Under the pieces are notes generated by a model. That model ran no database searches. It was given only the letters and a program-made list of their open reading frames with translations, and was not told where the DNA came from. Positions 12,444 through 20,084 of a DNA stretch of 21,041 nucleotides are shown piece after piece (positions within the stretch are counted from its first letter, which is position 1; every line of letters starts with the position of its first letter). A program made the translations under genes and the position numbers. This DNA is from DAOSVX01 sp964616495 (GTDB taxonomy: Bacteria; Bacillota_I; Bacilli_A; RF39; UBA660): assembly GCA_964616495.1 (NCBI GenBank), contig CAZTRF010000015.1, positions 1-21,041 on the forward strand. The letters are read 5' to 3'.

Positions 12444-13121
12444 ATGAGAGTATATGGAAGAAATGTTTTTAAGGAATTAAAAAGTAATCCTGAACAAATA
12501 AAAAAAGTTTATTTATCTAAGAATAATGATGATGAAACTTTTGATTTTATTAAAGAACATAAAATATTTTATGAAATTATGGATAATAGTCGTTTAGACA
12601 AATTAGTAAGTGGACGCCATCAAGGAATTGTTATGGAAATAAATGATTTTGAATACAAAGAACTAAACGACCTATATCAATATAATTCTCTAATAATTTT
12701 AGACCATTTAAATGATCCTCATAACTTTGGAGCTATAATTAGGACTTGTGAAGCATTAGGTGTAAAAGGAATAATTATTCCTAAAAATAGAAGTGTAGCG
12801 GTTAATGATACCGTTATTAAAGTTAGTGCTGGTGCTATTAATTATGTTGATATTTGTATGGTTAATAATTTAGTTCAAACTATAAACAAATTAAAAGAAA
12901 AAAACTATTTTATATATGGAACCGATATGGAAGGTAAAACCTATTATGATATTTCATATGCCCCTAAAAAAGTAATCGTTGTAGGTAACGAAGGAGAAGG
13001 AATAAGTAGATTAGTTAGTGAATGTTGTGATGAAATGATTAAAATACCAATGGCTGGTAAAATAAATAGCCTTAATGCTAGTGTAGCTACGGCTATAGTA
13101 ATTAGTGAGATAGTAAGATGA
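12444..13121 (+). CDS. rlmB: 23S rRNA (guanosine-2'-O-)-methyltransferase RlmB
   Basis: This SpoU/TrmH-type SPOUT methyltransferase uses S-adenosylmethionine to methylate a ribose in 23S rRNA (G2251 in E. coli). The 225-aa protein has an N-terminal substrate-binding domain (about 1-70, with the RHQGIVM junction) and the three SPOUT knot motifs: DPHNFGAIIRTCEALG (91-106), VVGNEGEGIS (179-188) and IPMAGKINSLNASVATAIV (201-219). AAAGGAA precedes the ATG. Its stop overlaps the start of the sigma factor gene (ATGA). Order mrnC-rlmB is as in Bacillus. A paralogous TrmH specificity cannot be excluded, but context favours RlmB. Confidence 0.92.
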   Translation: MRVYGRNVFKELKSNPEQIKKVYLSKNNDDETFDFIKEHKIFYEIMDNSRLDKLVSGRHQGIVMEINDFEYKELNDLYQYNSLIILDHLNDPHNFGAIIRTCEALGVKGIIIPKNRSVAVNDTVIKVSAGAINYVDICMVNNLVQTINKLKEKNYFIYGTDMEGKTYYDISYAPKKVIVVGNEGEGISRLVSECCDEMIKIPMAGKINSLNASVATAIVISEIVR

Positions 13122-13720
13122 AAGAATATAATGACAGTGAACTAGCATATTTAGTTGAAGAAGATTCTCAGGAAGCAAAAGATATTTTGTTTGAAAAATA
13201 TAAATATATTATTGATGTACTTATCAATAAATATGCCCGCATAGTTAAAATACTAGGTATAGATTTTGCTGATCTTTATCAAGAAGCCTATCTAGGATTT
13301 ACTGATGCTATTATTACCTATAATGAAAATAATAATACTCAACTAAAGACCTTTATTTCATTATGTGTTGAAAGAAAAATTCAAACCGCTTTAAAAAAAG
13401 CTGGTCGAATAAAAAACAAAGTCCTTAACGAAAGTGTTTCTCTAGAACATCAATATGATAATCTTAGTCAACCTCTAATGTATCTTTTAGGAGATGAAGA
13501 TAAAAACAATCCCTTAAAAAAAATAGTTGAAAATGAAAAAGTAGAAGAACTTATTAACAATATTCAAAAAGAACTATCTGATAATGAATATGAAGTTTAT
13601 AGTCTTTTAATAACAGGTTTAAGCTATCAAGAGATAGCTACTATCTTAGATAAAGAACCCAAACAAATAGATAATACCATTCAAAGAATACGTATAAAAG
13701 TAAAAAAGATTATAAAATAA
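13118..13720 (+). CDS. sigH: Sigma-70 family factor, SigH-like
   Basis: The 200-aa protein has sigma region 2 at about 20-95 (core-binding and -10 recognition, with LGIDFADLYQEAYLGF and TQLKTFISLCVERKI) and region 4 at about 141-197, with the helix-turn-helix LSYQEIATILDKEPKQIDNTIQRIR. Region 3 is absent, as in SigH/SigF-sized alternative factors; B. subtilis SigH is about 218 aa. It follows rlmB with an ATGA overlap, the place sigH holds in Bacillus (after yacP, missing here). In B. subtilis SigH drives competence and early sporulation genes; the role in this organism is unknown. A weak A/T palindrome follows the stop. Confidence 0.85.
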   Translation: MKEYNDSELAYLVEEDSQEAKDILFEKYKYIIDVLINKYARIVKILGIDFADLYQEAYLGFTDAIITYNENNNTQLKTFISLCVERKIQTALKKAGRIKNKVLNESVSLEHQYDNLSQPLMYLLGDEDKNNPLKKIVENEKVEELINNIQKELSDNEYEVYSLLITGLSYQEIATILDKEPKQIDNTIQRIRIKVKKIIK

Positions 13721-13747
13721 TATTTTATATAAAAAGATAAAATTAAT

Positions 13748-14286
13748 TATTTCTAAACTAATATATGCTAATGTGCTACTAGAAAAAATATGGGAACTAG
13801 TTATGGAATAAAGATGTTAAAAATAAATAGTAAAGAAATATATACATTAAAAAATATCTTTTTAACATTGACCATAACATTAATAATGGAAGATAAGAAT
13901 ATTTTAAAAATGATTTAGATCATTTTATAAAAAAATTAAGAATAAAATATTATCTTAGATATATGGATGATTTTATTTTAATACATAGTGATAAAAAATA
14001 TTTGAAATATTGTCTAGAAGAAGTAGATGGTCATTTAAAAGGTTTAAAATTGAAGTTGAACAAGAAAGCCGAAATTATTAATTTTAAAAAAGGGCTTAAC
14101 TTTTTGGGATATTGTTTTATATTAGTTGATAAAAAGTTAGTAATAAAGGTAACTAGTAAAAATAAATATCGAATTAAAAGAAAACTAAAAAAGTTAAAAG
14201 AAAATAATTATTTAATGTATGTTAATAGTAAGGTTAGTTATAAAGAATATTTTCTAATTGACAATAGTGGACATATAAAGGTTTAA
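13748..14286 (+). pseudogene. Decayed reverse transcriptase with frameshifts and internal deletion
   Basis: Reverse transcriptase blocks lie in order but in broken frames. ATRKNMGTSYGIKMLK with SKEIYTLK (about 13775-13850) matches RT region 1-2 style; FNIDHNI (about 13861-13881) is in another frame and ends at TAA 13894; then NDLDHFIKK and the catalytic YMDD (13960-13971) followed by FILIHSDKKYLKYCLEE, LNKKAEI and FLGYCF. The middle, including the usual GNxTSQ region, is deleted. From ATG 13963 a 107-aa frame remains open to 14286 but lacks most of the palm, so no active enzyme is likely. No template/variable repeats, msr-msd RNA or group II intron domain V is visible, so the RT class is undecided. 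It lies in an insertion between sigH and secE. Confidence 0.82.
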
Positions 14287-14292
14287 AAATAA

Positions 14293-14320
14293 TTGAATAA
14301 TTTTATAAATAAGCTATAAT
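14293..14320 (+). promoter_or_regulatory. Promoter of the 122-aa orphan gene
   Basis: TTGAAT (14293-14298) and TATAAT (14315-14320) have a 16-base spacer. The leader contains the palindrome TGCGCGCA, unusual in this AT-rich DNA. Confidence 0.75.
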
Positions 14321-14357
14321 TAATAATGCGCGCACTAAAATTAGAGGAGAGAAAAAA

Positions 14358-14726
14358 GTGGAATTAATTATAGCGAATTTAGAAAAATGTTTAAGTAAAA
14401 AGGAGATTGATAGTAAGGGTATTATTGAACTAGGTGGAGCATTAGAAATAATGATTAATGCTTCTAAAAAGAGCTTAAGTTTGATTGAAAGAAAGATTCT
14501 ATTATGTCTTATTAAAAGGTGTACTAATAAAGGGGTTATTAATGAGAGTTATAATAAAGACTATTATAATAATATAGGTAAGGTCTTAAATAACGTGGAT
14601 ATTGGAGAATATGATAACTCTGATATTATTTATTTATTTTTAATATTAAAGAAGTCTTTAGAAATGGTAAATAGTGATAGGGCATATAAATCGGTTAGTA
14701 ATATAAATTTAATGGTAACTATATAG
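14358..14726 (+). CDS. Unrecognised 122-aa protein in the RT insertion
   Basis: The start is GTG at 14358, fixed by AGAGGAG at 14343-14349. The product is a helical, soluble-looking protein with MELIIANLEKCLSKKEI at the N-terminus and a polar C-terminus with no motif I can name. It has its own good promoter and is followed by a long terminator, so it looks like an active stand-alone gene rather than debris, although it sits next to a dead reverse transcriptase. Codon use resembles the neighbours. I do not recognise a family. It may be an RT-associated accessory gene or an unrelated orphan. Confidence 0.7.
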   Translation: MELIIANLEKCLSKKEIDSKGIIELGGALEIMINASKKSLSLIERKILLCLIKRCTNKGVINESYNKDYYNNIGKVLNNVDIGEYDNSDIIYLFLILKKSLEMVNSDRAYKSVSNINLMVTI

Positions 14727-14743
14727 TTGAAATAATTAAATAG

Positions 14744-14787
14744 GTTTTCTTTCGCGATTAATCCTTTAATCGTAAAAGAAAACTTTT
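14744..14787 (+). terminator. Long-stem terminator before secE
   Basis: The left arm 14744-14761 pairs with 14766-14783 (9 bp, a 2-base mismatch/G-U step, then 7 bp) around TCCT, followed by TTTT. It separates the accessory insertion from the secE-nusG unit. Confidence 0.88.
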
Positions 14788-14799
14788 AGGATAAAAAAC

Positions 14800-14828
14800 T
14801 TGCATTTTTAAATATAATATGATATAAA
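14800..14828 (+). promoter_or_regulatory. Promoter of secE-nusG
   Basis: TTGCAT (14800-14805), a 17-base spacer ending TGA, then TATAAA (14823-14828), an extended -10. The secE start is about 57 bases downstream. Confidence 0.8.
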
Positions 14829-14835
14829 TTATATG

Positions 14836-14860
14836 AAGACATGAAAAAGTCTTTTTATTT
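14836..14860 (+). promoter_or_regulatory. Hairpin with T tract in the secE leader, possible attenuator
   Basis: AAGAC (14836-14840) can pair with GTCTT (14849-14853), followed by a T-rich run to 14860. An overlapping alternative is AAAAAG/CTTTTT around one base. It lies between promoter and gene, so it could act as an attenuator, but the stem is short. Confidence 0.35.
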
Positions 14861-14884
14861 TGAAAAAATAGTTGAGGTGTAAGG

Positions 14885-15070
14885 ATGAATACTAAGAACA
14901 AAGAAGGATATTTTAAAGGTGTTAAATCAGAAATGTCTAAAGTAAAATGGCCGGATGGGAAATCTATGGTTAAATATACTATTGCTACTTTAGCATTTAT
15001 AGTATTTTTTGGAGGATATTTTTATTTGATTAATTTCCTATTTGCATTACTAAAGGGGGTATTTAACTAA
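14885..15070 (+). CDS. secE: Preprotein translocase subunit SecE
   Basis: The 61-aa protein is the small single-span form of SecE typical of Gram-positive bacteria. It clamps SecY in the protein-conducting channel. A polar amphipathic N-terminus contains FKGVKSEMSKVKWPD, the conserved family motif, and one membrane helix spans about 33-56. The ribosome site is GAGGTGTAAGG before the ATG. Its TAA overlaps the nusG ATG by one base. secE-nusG is a nearly universal pair. rpmG, which precedes secE in Bacillus, is missing here. Confidence 0.95.
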   Translation: MNTKNKEGYFKGVKSEMSKVKWPDGKSMVKYTIATLAFIVFFGGYFYLINFLFALLKGVFN

Positions 15071-15609
15071 TGGAAAATGAAAAATTATGGTATGTGGTAA
15101 ACACATACAGTGGCCATGAAAGTAAAGTAAAAGAAAAATTAGAAATGCGTACTGAATCAATGGGGATGCAGGATCATATTTTTAGAATTATTATTCCAGA
15201 AACTAAAGAAATTGAAGTAAAAGATGGAGTAAAAAAAGAAAAAATAAAAAAAATGTTTCCAGGTTATATTTTAGTTGAGATGATTATGAGTGATGAGGCT
15301 TGGTATATCGTTCGTAATACTCCTGGAGTTACTGGTTTTATTGGATCTAGTGGTAGAGGGGCCAAACCAACACCATTATTACCTCAAGAAATAGATCGTA
15401 TTTTAGCTTCCGTAGGTATGAGCAGAATAGATGTTCAAAGTGAACTTGCAGTTGGGGACAGAGTATCAGTTATTGATGGGCCATTTAAAGGAATGGAAGG
15501 ACATGTTGATCACATTGACTTAGAAAATAATCGATTAAATGTTTTAATTGATTTGTTTGGCCAAGAAACGCCAGTTGAAGTAGAAGTATTTCAAGTTAGT
15601 AAATTATAA
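15070..15609 (+). CDS. nusG: Transcription termination/antitermination factor NusG
   Basis: NusG binds RNA polymerase and controls pausing, Rho-linked termination and coupling to the ribosome. The 179-aa protein has the N-terminal NGN domain (about 5-110: WYVVNTYSGHE, then MFPGYILVEM) and a C-terminal KOW domain (about 127-160: GDRVSVIDGPFKGMEGHV). Length is normal. The start overlaps the secE stop by one base. The stop codon lies inside a perfect palindrome that serves as terminator, so the usual run-on into rplK is cut. Confidence 0.97.
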   Translation: MENEKLWYVVNTYSGHESKVKEKLEMRTESMGMQDHIFRIIIPETKEIEVKDGVKKEKIKKMFPGYILVEMIMSDEAWYIVRNTPGVTGFIGSSGRGAKPTPLLPQEIDRILASVGMSRIDVQSELAVGDRVSVIDGPFKGMEGHVDHIDLENNRLNVLIDLFGQETPVEVEVFQVSKL

Positions 15610-15623
15610 TTTACTAACTTTTT
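15595..15623 (+). terminator. Perfect 24-base palindromic terminator over the nusG stop
   Basis: 15595-15606 and 15607-15618 are exact reverse complements, giving a hairpin of about 10 bp with a TATA loop, followed by five T (15619-15623). The last nusG codons and the TAA are inside the left arm and loop. Confidence 0.9.
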
Positions 15624-15645
15624 ATTTGCTAAAAATAAAAGTTTG

Positions 15646-15654
15646 TGATAGAGT
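15646..15654 (+). promoter_or_regulatory. Possible promoter of the 967-aa gene
   Basis: TG-A-TAGAGT could be an extended -10, with TTTGCT (15625-15630) 18 bases upstream. The match is modest, but a promoter is expected here because a strong terminator precedes. Confidence 0.4.
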
Positions 15655-15684
15655 AAAGGCCATTAAATTGGGAGAGGTATAGTT

Positions 15685-18588
15685 ATGAATGATAAGTTTA
15701 AACAACCATTTTTGAAAAGTTTATTTGAAAGGAATCCAGAATATTCTAAAAATAAGATTAGAACAGCTGTTAAATCATTAAGCATTGAACAGCAAAAATT
15801 AGTTTTTTCTTTGTATGGTAATGATTTGGATGGGGTTCCCGATATGACGGTTTACCGTGATAAATATAATTCATTTAATAGAGAAATATTACCGATTATT
15901 AGAGAATATTTAAAAAGAAAAGAAGTAGCAGTGGAAAGGGCTTCTAAGCCTAAACAGCTTAATTCATACATTGACGAAAAAGAAAAAACGGGTATTTCTT
16001 TTAAAATGATAGATAGTTATTTTAATGGTTACTCAATAGACGATATAAAACTGATTATATCTTATTTTACGGCTTCTGAAATAAAAGGTATAAAATATTT
16101 ATTTGGAAGTAATTATGAACATGATATAGATTATTTAAAAAGAAATCATCAGAATGCCTATCTAGAAAAAATTTCTTTTGAAAGGAATACCATTCCTAAA
16201 ATAATGGCTTATTTAAAAGAATTAGAATTAGTTAGATCTTTAGGATTGGATGCTACTTTTAAAACTATTTATGCCTACTTAGTATCAACCAGTAAATTTC
16301 AAGTTGATAAATTAATTAAAATATTGAGACCTGAATACAGAGATATTATTAATAAAGCTTGTCAAAATGATTATAATAATTATTTGTTTTTGTCTTTACT
16401 TAGTTATGATGAGAGAGAACTGTTGTTAAATAAAATAGTTCCAATGTTAAATAGGGGTATTACTAATTTAGGAGTAGTTGGTGAAAAGGATAATCCTAAG
16501 AAAGAAATAATTAAATCAATAGAAAAAAGTGCTGTTCCCAAAAACAGACCTCCTCAAAAAGATTTTTATCAATATTATAATTTTGCTACTCATGAAGAAT
16601 TAGAAATAATTATTAAATATTTAAATCCTAAAGATATTAGCAGATTAGGATATAGGTTTGGGGATAGCATTCCTGCTGTTACAATAAAAATACCTTTTCA
16701 TACTAAAATGGCAGTGCCCAAACTTTTAGATGAAAAAATTAAGAAAATGGTTGAGGTATTAAGAGATCCAAATAGGAAGATGATTTTGAAAAAAGGCTAT
16801 ACCTTATTTAGCCCGACTTCTATTTATGATTATTTTATTGATGATATAGAAGAAGATGTTTTAAAGGCTTTTAATGGTGTTTCGGATTCTTTAAAAGAAT
16901 TGGCCAAAAGAAAATTTACTTTAAATGATTTAAATGATGAAGAAGAAAAAGAATTTATGGAAATGATTGGCCAAGTAAGAAGAAATTTAAGATACATGAA
17001 TGAACATCATGGTGAACTTAATTTAGAAAAAGTAAGGATAAGCTTTAAAGAAAAGGTTGAAAGTTTTACTGGAGATCAATTAATTATTTTATATAACTAT
17101 TTTGATGATAAAGAAAGAACTTTATTTGAGAAAGTCTTAAATAATATAGAATTAACTAATGATGAAAAAGAACGTTTAATTAGATTAAAACAAAAGATAA
17201 AAAGAATTGGGTATACAAAGGCTTTTGATAAAGAGCGAGTAACTAAGAAAAGGCCTATAAAAAAAGATGATTTTTATCTTTACTATAATCTTAATGAAGA
17301 AACATTTAAAACAATAATGGCTTATTTAAGTCCTAAAGAATTAAAAATTGTTAAACTAAGATTTCCTAATACTTTTGGAGGAGAAGAAAGAGAATTAACT
17401 TCTGAAGAAAAAACTGTTTTTAATGCTCAAATAACACCTAAAATAAAAAGGATTCTTGAATTAATTAGGGGCAGTAAAGGATATCAAAGAACTAGGTATG
17501 TGGTATATGCTCCAACTTCTATTTGTGATTACTTTATTGCAGTTCCTAGAGAGGAAGTCTTAGCGATATACGAAACACTCAGTTTAGAACTAAAAAAACT
17601 AGCTGAAAGAAAGTTCACTTTAAATGATTTAAGTGAAGATTTAGAGGATGTTTTTTTAGAACAGGTAGTCAAATATATTGATAATAGATTAAGAGGAATT
17701 AACAAGCCTATTAAAGGTAAAGGCGAAAAGAGAAAACAACCGTTAGATGAATATTTAGGGGCCCAAAAAGATGTGATTAAACAATTGATAGAACAATTAC
17801 CATCATTACAAAAAGAAGCTATTAAAAAAGGGTATGATGAAGATTTAAATTACATATCATCTAATGTAATAGATTATAATCGTAGTAATTTGGCAATGGC
17901 CCGTAACACCTTGAGAAATTATATTAGAGATTATCAAATAAGAAACGGAGAAATAAAAGTTACTTTACCCGTCTATTTAGGAATACCTAAAGAACGTATT
18001 CTAAAGGTAATAGAAATCATGAATGAAAGTGATAAAAGTTTTATTTTGAATGTGATTAATGGTGATTTAAACAATGCTATTTGTTTTAATACAATTACTG
18101 ATGAAGTTTATTTTAAATCATTACTTAGAAGAATAAAAAAAGTAGTTACTACTGGTGTTGATAAATGGCCAAATAAGAGGCCTATAAGAAAGGTAGTAGC
18201 AGTCAAAGAAAGCTCCGAGTTATTAATTGAAAAGACTAGAAAAGCTTTAGATAGGTTGTTTTGCTATTATTGTTTAAATGATAACATCGACTTTACTATC
18301 GAAGAGTATGAAGAAATGGAAAATATATTTCAGCATCCCTTTATAACGTTCTTAATTAAAAGATTAGAACCTATAGAAGCGGTGGTAATGGCTTTATATT
18401 TTGGGTTTGCATCAACGAAAAGAAAACTACCAAAAGCTATAGCCCGTTTTCTAGAAGTGCCCTTGGAAGAGGTTGAGAGAATCATAGAATTATTTGAACA
18501 AAATTATCTTTCCTTTATTGAGCATGCTAACTGCGATGAAGCTATCAAAGAAGATGCTAAAAGGCTTCTTGAATTAAAATACAAATAA
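15685..18588 (+). CDS. Large protein of degenerate sigma-region-4-like repeats
   Basis: The 967-aa (about 113 kDa) soluble, charged protein has no signal or membrane segment. It is built of about ten degenerate units of 55-80 residues. Each has a helix ending in Leu/Ile, a segment like LSIEQQKLVFSLYGNDL (32-48), and a helix like ILPIIREYLKR. The clearest duplication is 286-438 against 521-672: KDFYQYYN/DDFYLYYN, PTSIYDYFI/PTSICDYFI and KFTLNDL in both at the same spacing. KRP-type linkers recur at 286, 522 and 831. The C-terminus (889-945) reads like sigma-70 region 4, with AIARFLEVPLEEVERII as helix-turn-helix. This suggests DNA or RNA polymerase binding, by inference only. GGGAGAGGT precedes the ATG. 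It sits between nusG and rplK, normally adjacent. Confidence 0.9.
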   Translation: MNDKFKQPFLKSLFERNPEYSKNKIRTAVKSLSIEQQKLVFSLYGNDLDGVPDMTVYRDKYNSFNREILPIIREYLKRKEVAVERASKPKQLNSYIDEKEKTGISFKMIDSYFNGYSIDDIKLIISYFTASEIKGIKYLFGSNYEHDIDYLKRNHQNAYLEKISFERNTIPKIMAYLKELELVRSLGLDATFKTIYAYLVSTSKFQVDKLIKILRPEYRDIINKACQNDYNNYLFLSLLSYDERELLLNKIVPMLNRGITNLGVVGEKDNPKKEIIKSIEKSAVPKNRPPQKDFYQYYNFATHEELEIIIKYLNPKDISRLGYRFGDSIPAVTIKIPFHTKMAVPKLLDEKIKKMVEVLRDPNRKMILKKGYTLFSPTSIYDYFIDDIEEDVLKAFNGVSDSLKELAKRKFTLNDLNDEEEKEFMEMIGQVRRNLRYMNEHHGELNLEKVRISFKEKVESFTGDQLIILYNYFDDKERTLFEKVLNNIELTNDEKERLIRLKQKIKRIGYTKAFDKERVTKKRPIKKDDFYLYYNLNEETFKTIMAYLSPKELKIVKLRFPNTFGGEERELTSEEKTVFNAQITPKIKRILELIRGSKGYQRTRYVVYAPTSICDYFIAVPREEVLAIYETLSLELKKLAERKFTLNDLSEDLEDVFLEQVVKYIDNRLRGINKPIKGKGEKRKQPLDEYLGAQKDVIKQLIEQLPSLQKEAIKKGYDEDLNYISSNVIDYNRSNLAMARNTLRNYIRDYQIRNGEIKVTLPVYLGIPKERILKVIEIMNESDKSFILNVINGDLNNAICFNTITDEVYFKSLLRRIKKVVTTGVDKWPNKRPIRKVVAVKESSELLIEKTRKALDRLFCYYCLNDNIDFTIEEYEEMENIFQHPFITFLIKRLEPIEAVVMALYFGFASTKRKLPKAIARFLEVPLEEVERIIELFEQNYLSFIEHANCDEAIKEDAKRLLELKYK

Positions 18589-18595
18589 AAAAGAC

Positions 18596-18624
18596 TTGTT
18601 ATTAAAGACGGGTTGTGCTATTAT
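18596..18624 (+). promoter_or_regulatory. Promoter of rplK-rplA
   Basis: TTGTTA (18596-18601), a 17-base spacer ending TGC, then TATTAT (18619-18624): a strong extended -10 promoter, about 100 bases ahead of rplK. Confidence 0.82.
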
Positions 18625-18634
18625 TTTAACTGCA

Positions 18635-18696
18635 GTTATATATTTTTATATAACCACTAGTGGGAGGGAAATGCGGATTTGCCCATTACCACTTAG
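18635..18696 (+). promoter_or_regulatory. Structured rplK leader, candidate L1-binding autoregulatory site
   Basis: An A/T hairpin (GTTATATA 18635-18642 with TATATAAC 18647-18654) is followed by an interrupted stem. GTGG (18660-18663) pairs with CCAC (18689-18692), and GGGAAAT (18666-18672) with ATTTGCCC (18677-18684). The two helices are separated by an asymmetric internal loop with GA on one side and ATTA on the other. This resembles the L1 protein mRNA-binding sites that mimic its 23S rRNA site and shut down L11-L1 synthesis. The match is by memory of that motif, so the assignment is probable rather than certain. Confidence 0.62.
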
Positions 18697-18724
18697 CGAA
18701 AATATTTTATAGGAGGTGTTTTTC

Positions 18725-19330
18725 GTGGCAAAAGAAGTCGTAAAAGTAATTAAAATTCAAATTCCTGCTGGAAAAGCTACACCGGCTCCACCGGTTGGAA
18801 CAGCTTTAGGGCCTGCAGGAGTAAACCTACAAGAATTCTGTACTCAATTTAATGATGCATCTAAAGATAAAGGAGGAGACATACTACCAGTTGAAATTTC
18901 TGTATATGATGATAGAAGTTTTACCTTTGTATTAAAAACTCCACCAGCAGCATTCTTACTTAAAAGAGCAGCTAAAGTTAATAAGGCTAGTGCAAAAGGT
19001 GCTAACCAAGTAGTTGCTACTATTACTAAAGAAGATTTAAGAAAAATTGCTGAGACTAAGTTACCAGACTTGAATGCTTATGATGTTGAAAGTGCGATGA
19101 ATATTATTGAGGGAACTGCTCGTAATATGGGAATTGCAGTTAAAGGAGTTAACGATACTGAATTGGCTGAACAAGCTAAAGAGGCTGCAGTAGCAGAAGC
19201 TGAACAAGCTAAACGTGATGCAGAGTTAGCCGAAATGGAACAAGAAGCAAAAGAGATGACTGAAGTAAAAGACGTCGAAGTAATTGGTGAAGAAAAATCT
19301 GAAGATTCTGAAACTGAAGAAAAAAAATAA
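18725..19330 (+). CDS. rplK: Ribosomal protein L11 with a 60-residue acidic C-terminal extension
   Basis: L11 forms the GTPase-associated centre stalk base with 23S rRNA. GTG at 18725 is chosen because AGGAGGT (18712-18718) is seven bases upstream and the protein then starts MAKEVVKV like other L11s; the in-frame GTG at 18716 overlaps that site. Residues 1-141 are a complete L11: IPAGKATPAPPVGTALGPAG (12-31), FTFVLKTPPAA (67-77), and the RNA-binding domain ending IEGTARNMGIAV. Residues 142-201 are extra: a predicted helix rich in Ala, Glu, Gln and Lys (144-177, with AEQAK repeated) and an acidic tail ending EDSETEEKK. Usual length is about 141. rplA follows after 31 bases. Confidence 0.96.
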   Translation: MAKEVVKVIKIQIPAGKATPAPPVGTALGPAGVNLQEFCTQFNDASKDKGGDILPVEISVYDDRSFTFVLKTPPAAFLLKRAAKVNKASAKGANQVVATITKEDLRKIAETKLPDLNAYDVESAMNIIEGTARNMGIAVKGVNDTELAEQAKEAAVAEAEQAKRDAELAEMEQEAKEMTEVKDVEVIGEEKSEDSETEEKK

Positions 19331-19361
19331 TCCGCTAATAAACCACAATTAGGAGGGAAAT

Positions 19362-20060
19362 ATGAGAAAACTAGGAAAGAAATATGTGGAAGCTTCACAA
19401 AAAGTTGAACCTAATAAGGCATATACTTATATTGAAGCAATCAAATTAGCTAAAGATACAAATATTACCAAGTTTGATAGTACTGTAGAAGTAGCTATGA
19501 ATTTAAATGTTGATCCTAAAAAAGCAGATCAACAAATAAGAAGTTCACTTGTATTACCTAACGGAACAGGTAAGACTAAAAAAGTTTTAGTCTTGGCTGA
19601 TGGCGAAGATGCTAAAAAAGCAGAAGCTGCTGGAGCAGACTTTGTTGGAACAGATGACATGATTGAAAAAATCGAAAAAGAGAATTGGTTTGGATATGAT
19701 GTCATTGTTGCTACTCCAAAGATGATGCCAAAGTTAGGTAAATTAGGGAAGATATTAGGGCCAAAAGGATTAATGCCAAACCCTAAAACTAATACTGTTA
19801 CTACAACTCCAGACAAAGTAGTTACAGATATTAAAAAAGGTATGATTGAATATAAGACTGATGAATATGGAAATATTCATAGTGTTATTGGAAAAGTATC
19901 TTTTAAAGAAAAGGCTTTAGAGGAAAATTTAGCATATATCGTAAAAACTATTACTAATGCTAAGCCTCAATCAGTTAAAGGTGAATTTGTCAAAAATATT
20001 TCAATATCTACAACAATGGGTCCTGGAATAAAAATTGATAAAAATTCTTTTGACATTTAA
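19362..20060 (+). CDS. rplA: Ribosomal protein L1
   Basis: L1 binds 23S rRNA at the mobile E-site stalk and represses its own operon. The 232-aa length is normal. MRKLGKKYVEA, KFDSTVEVAMNLNVDPKKAD and the signature with PKMMPKLGKLGKILGPKGLMPNP are typical of bacterial L1. Strong AGGAGGG before the ATG. The last codons contain the TTGACA box of the following rplJ promoter. Co-transcribed with rplK; the leader at 18635-18696 is its likely target. Confidence 0.97.
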   Translation: MRKLGKKYVEASQKVEPNKAYTYIEAIKLAKDTNITKFDSTVEVAMNLNVDPKKADQQIRSSLVLPNGTGKTKKVLVLADGEDAKKAEAAGADFVGTDDMIEKIEKENWFGYDVIVATPKMMPKLGKLGKILGPKGLMPNPKTNTVTTTPDKVVTDIKKGMIEYKTDEYGNIHSVIGKVSFKEKALEENLAYIVKTITNAKPQSVKGEFVKNISISTTMGPGIKIDKNSFDI

Positions 20061-20078
20061 CAAATAATAAAATATAAT
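20050..20078 (+). promoter_or_regulatory. Perfect consensus promoter of rplJ
   Basis: TTGACA (20050-20055), 17 bases, TATAAT (20073-20078): an exact match to the housekeeping consensus. The -35 box is inside the last rplA codons and the spacer contains the rplA stop. Confidence 0.95.
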
Positions 20079-20084
20079 ATTAAC

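Noticed and set aside
13748..14726. Diversity-generating retroelement, retron or group II intron
   Set aside because: No template/variable repeat pair, no msr-msd-like RNA, no Avd-like gene I can recognise and no domain V hairpin; the RT is also broken.
18716..18724. GTG start of a longer L11
   Set aside because: It overlaps the ribosome site; starting at GTG 18725 gives the normal MAKxVVKV beginning.
19078..19398. Minus-strand ORFs within rplK, rplA, rplJ and other genes
   Set aside because: They lie fully opposite well-identified genes, lack ribosome sites and have Ser/Leu-rich compositions typical of antisense shadows.
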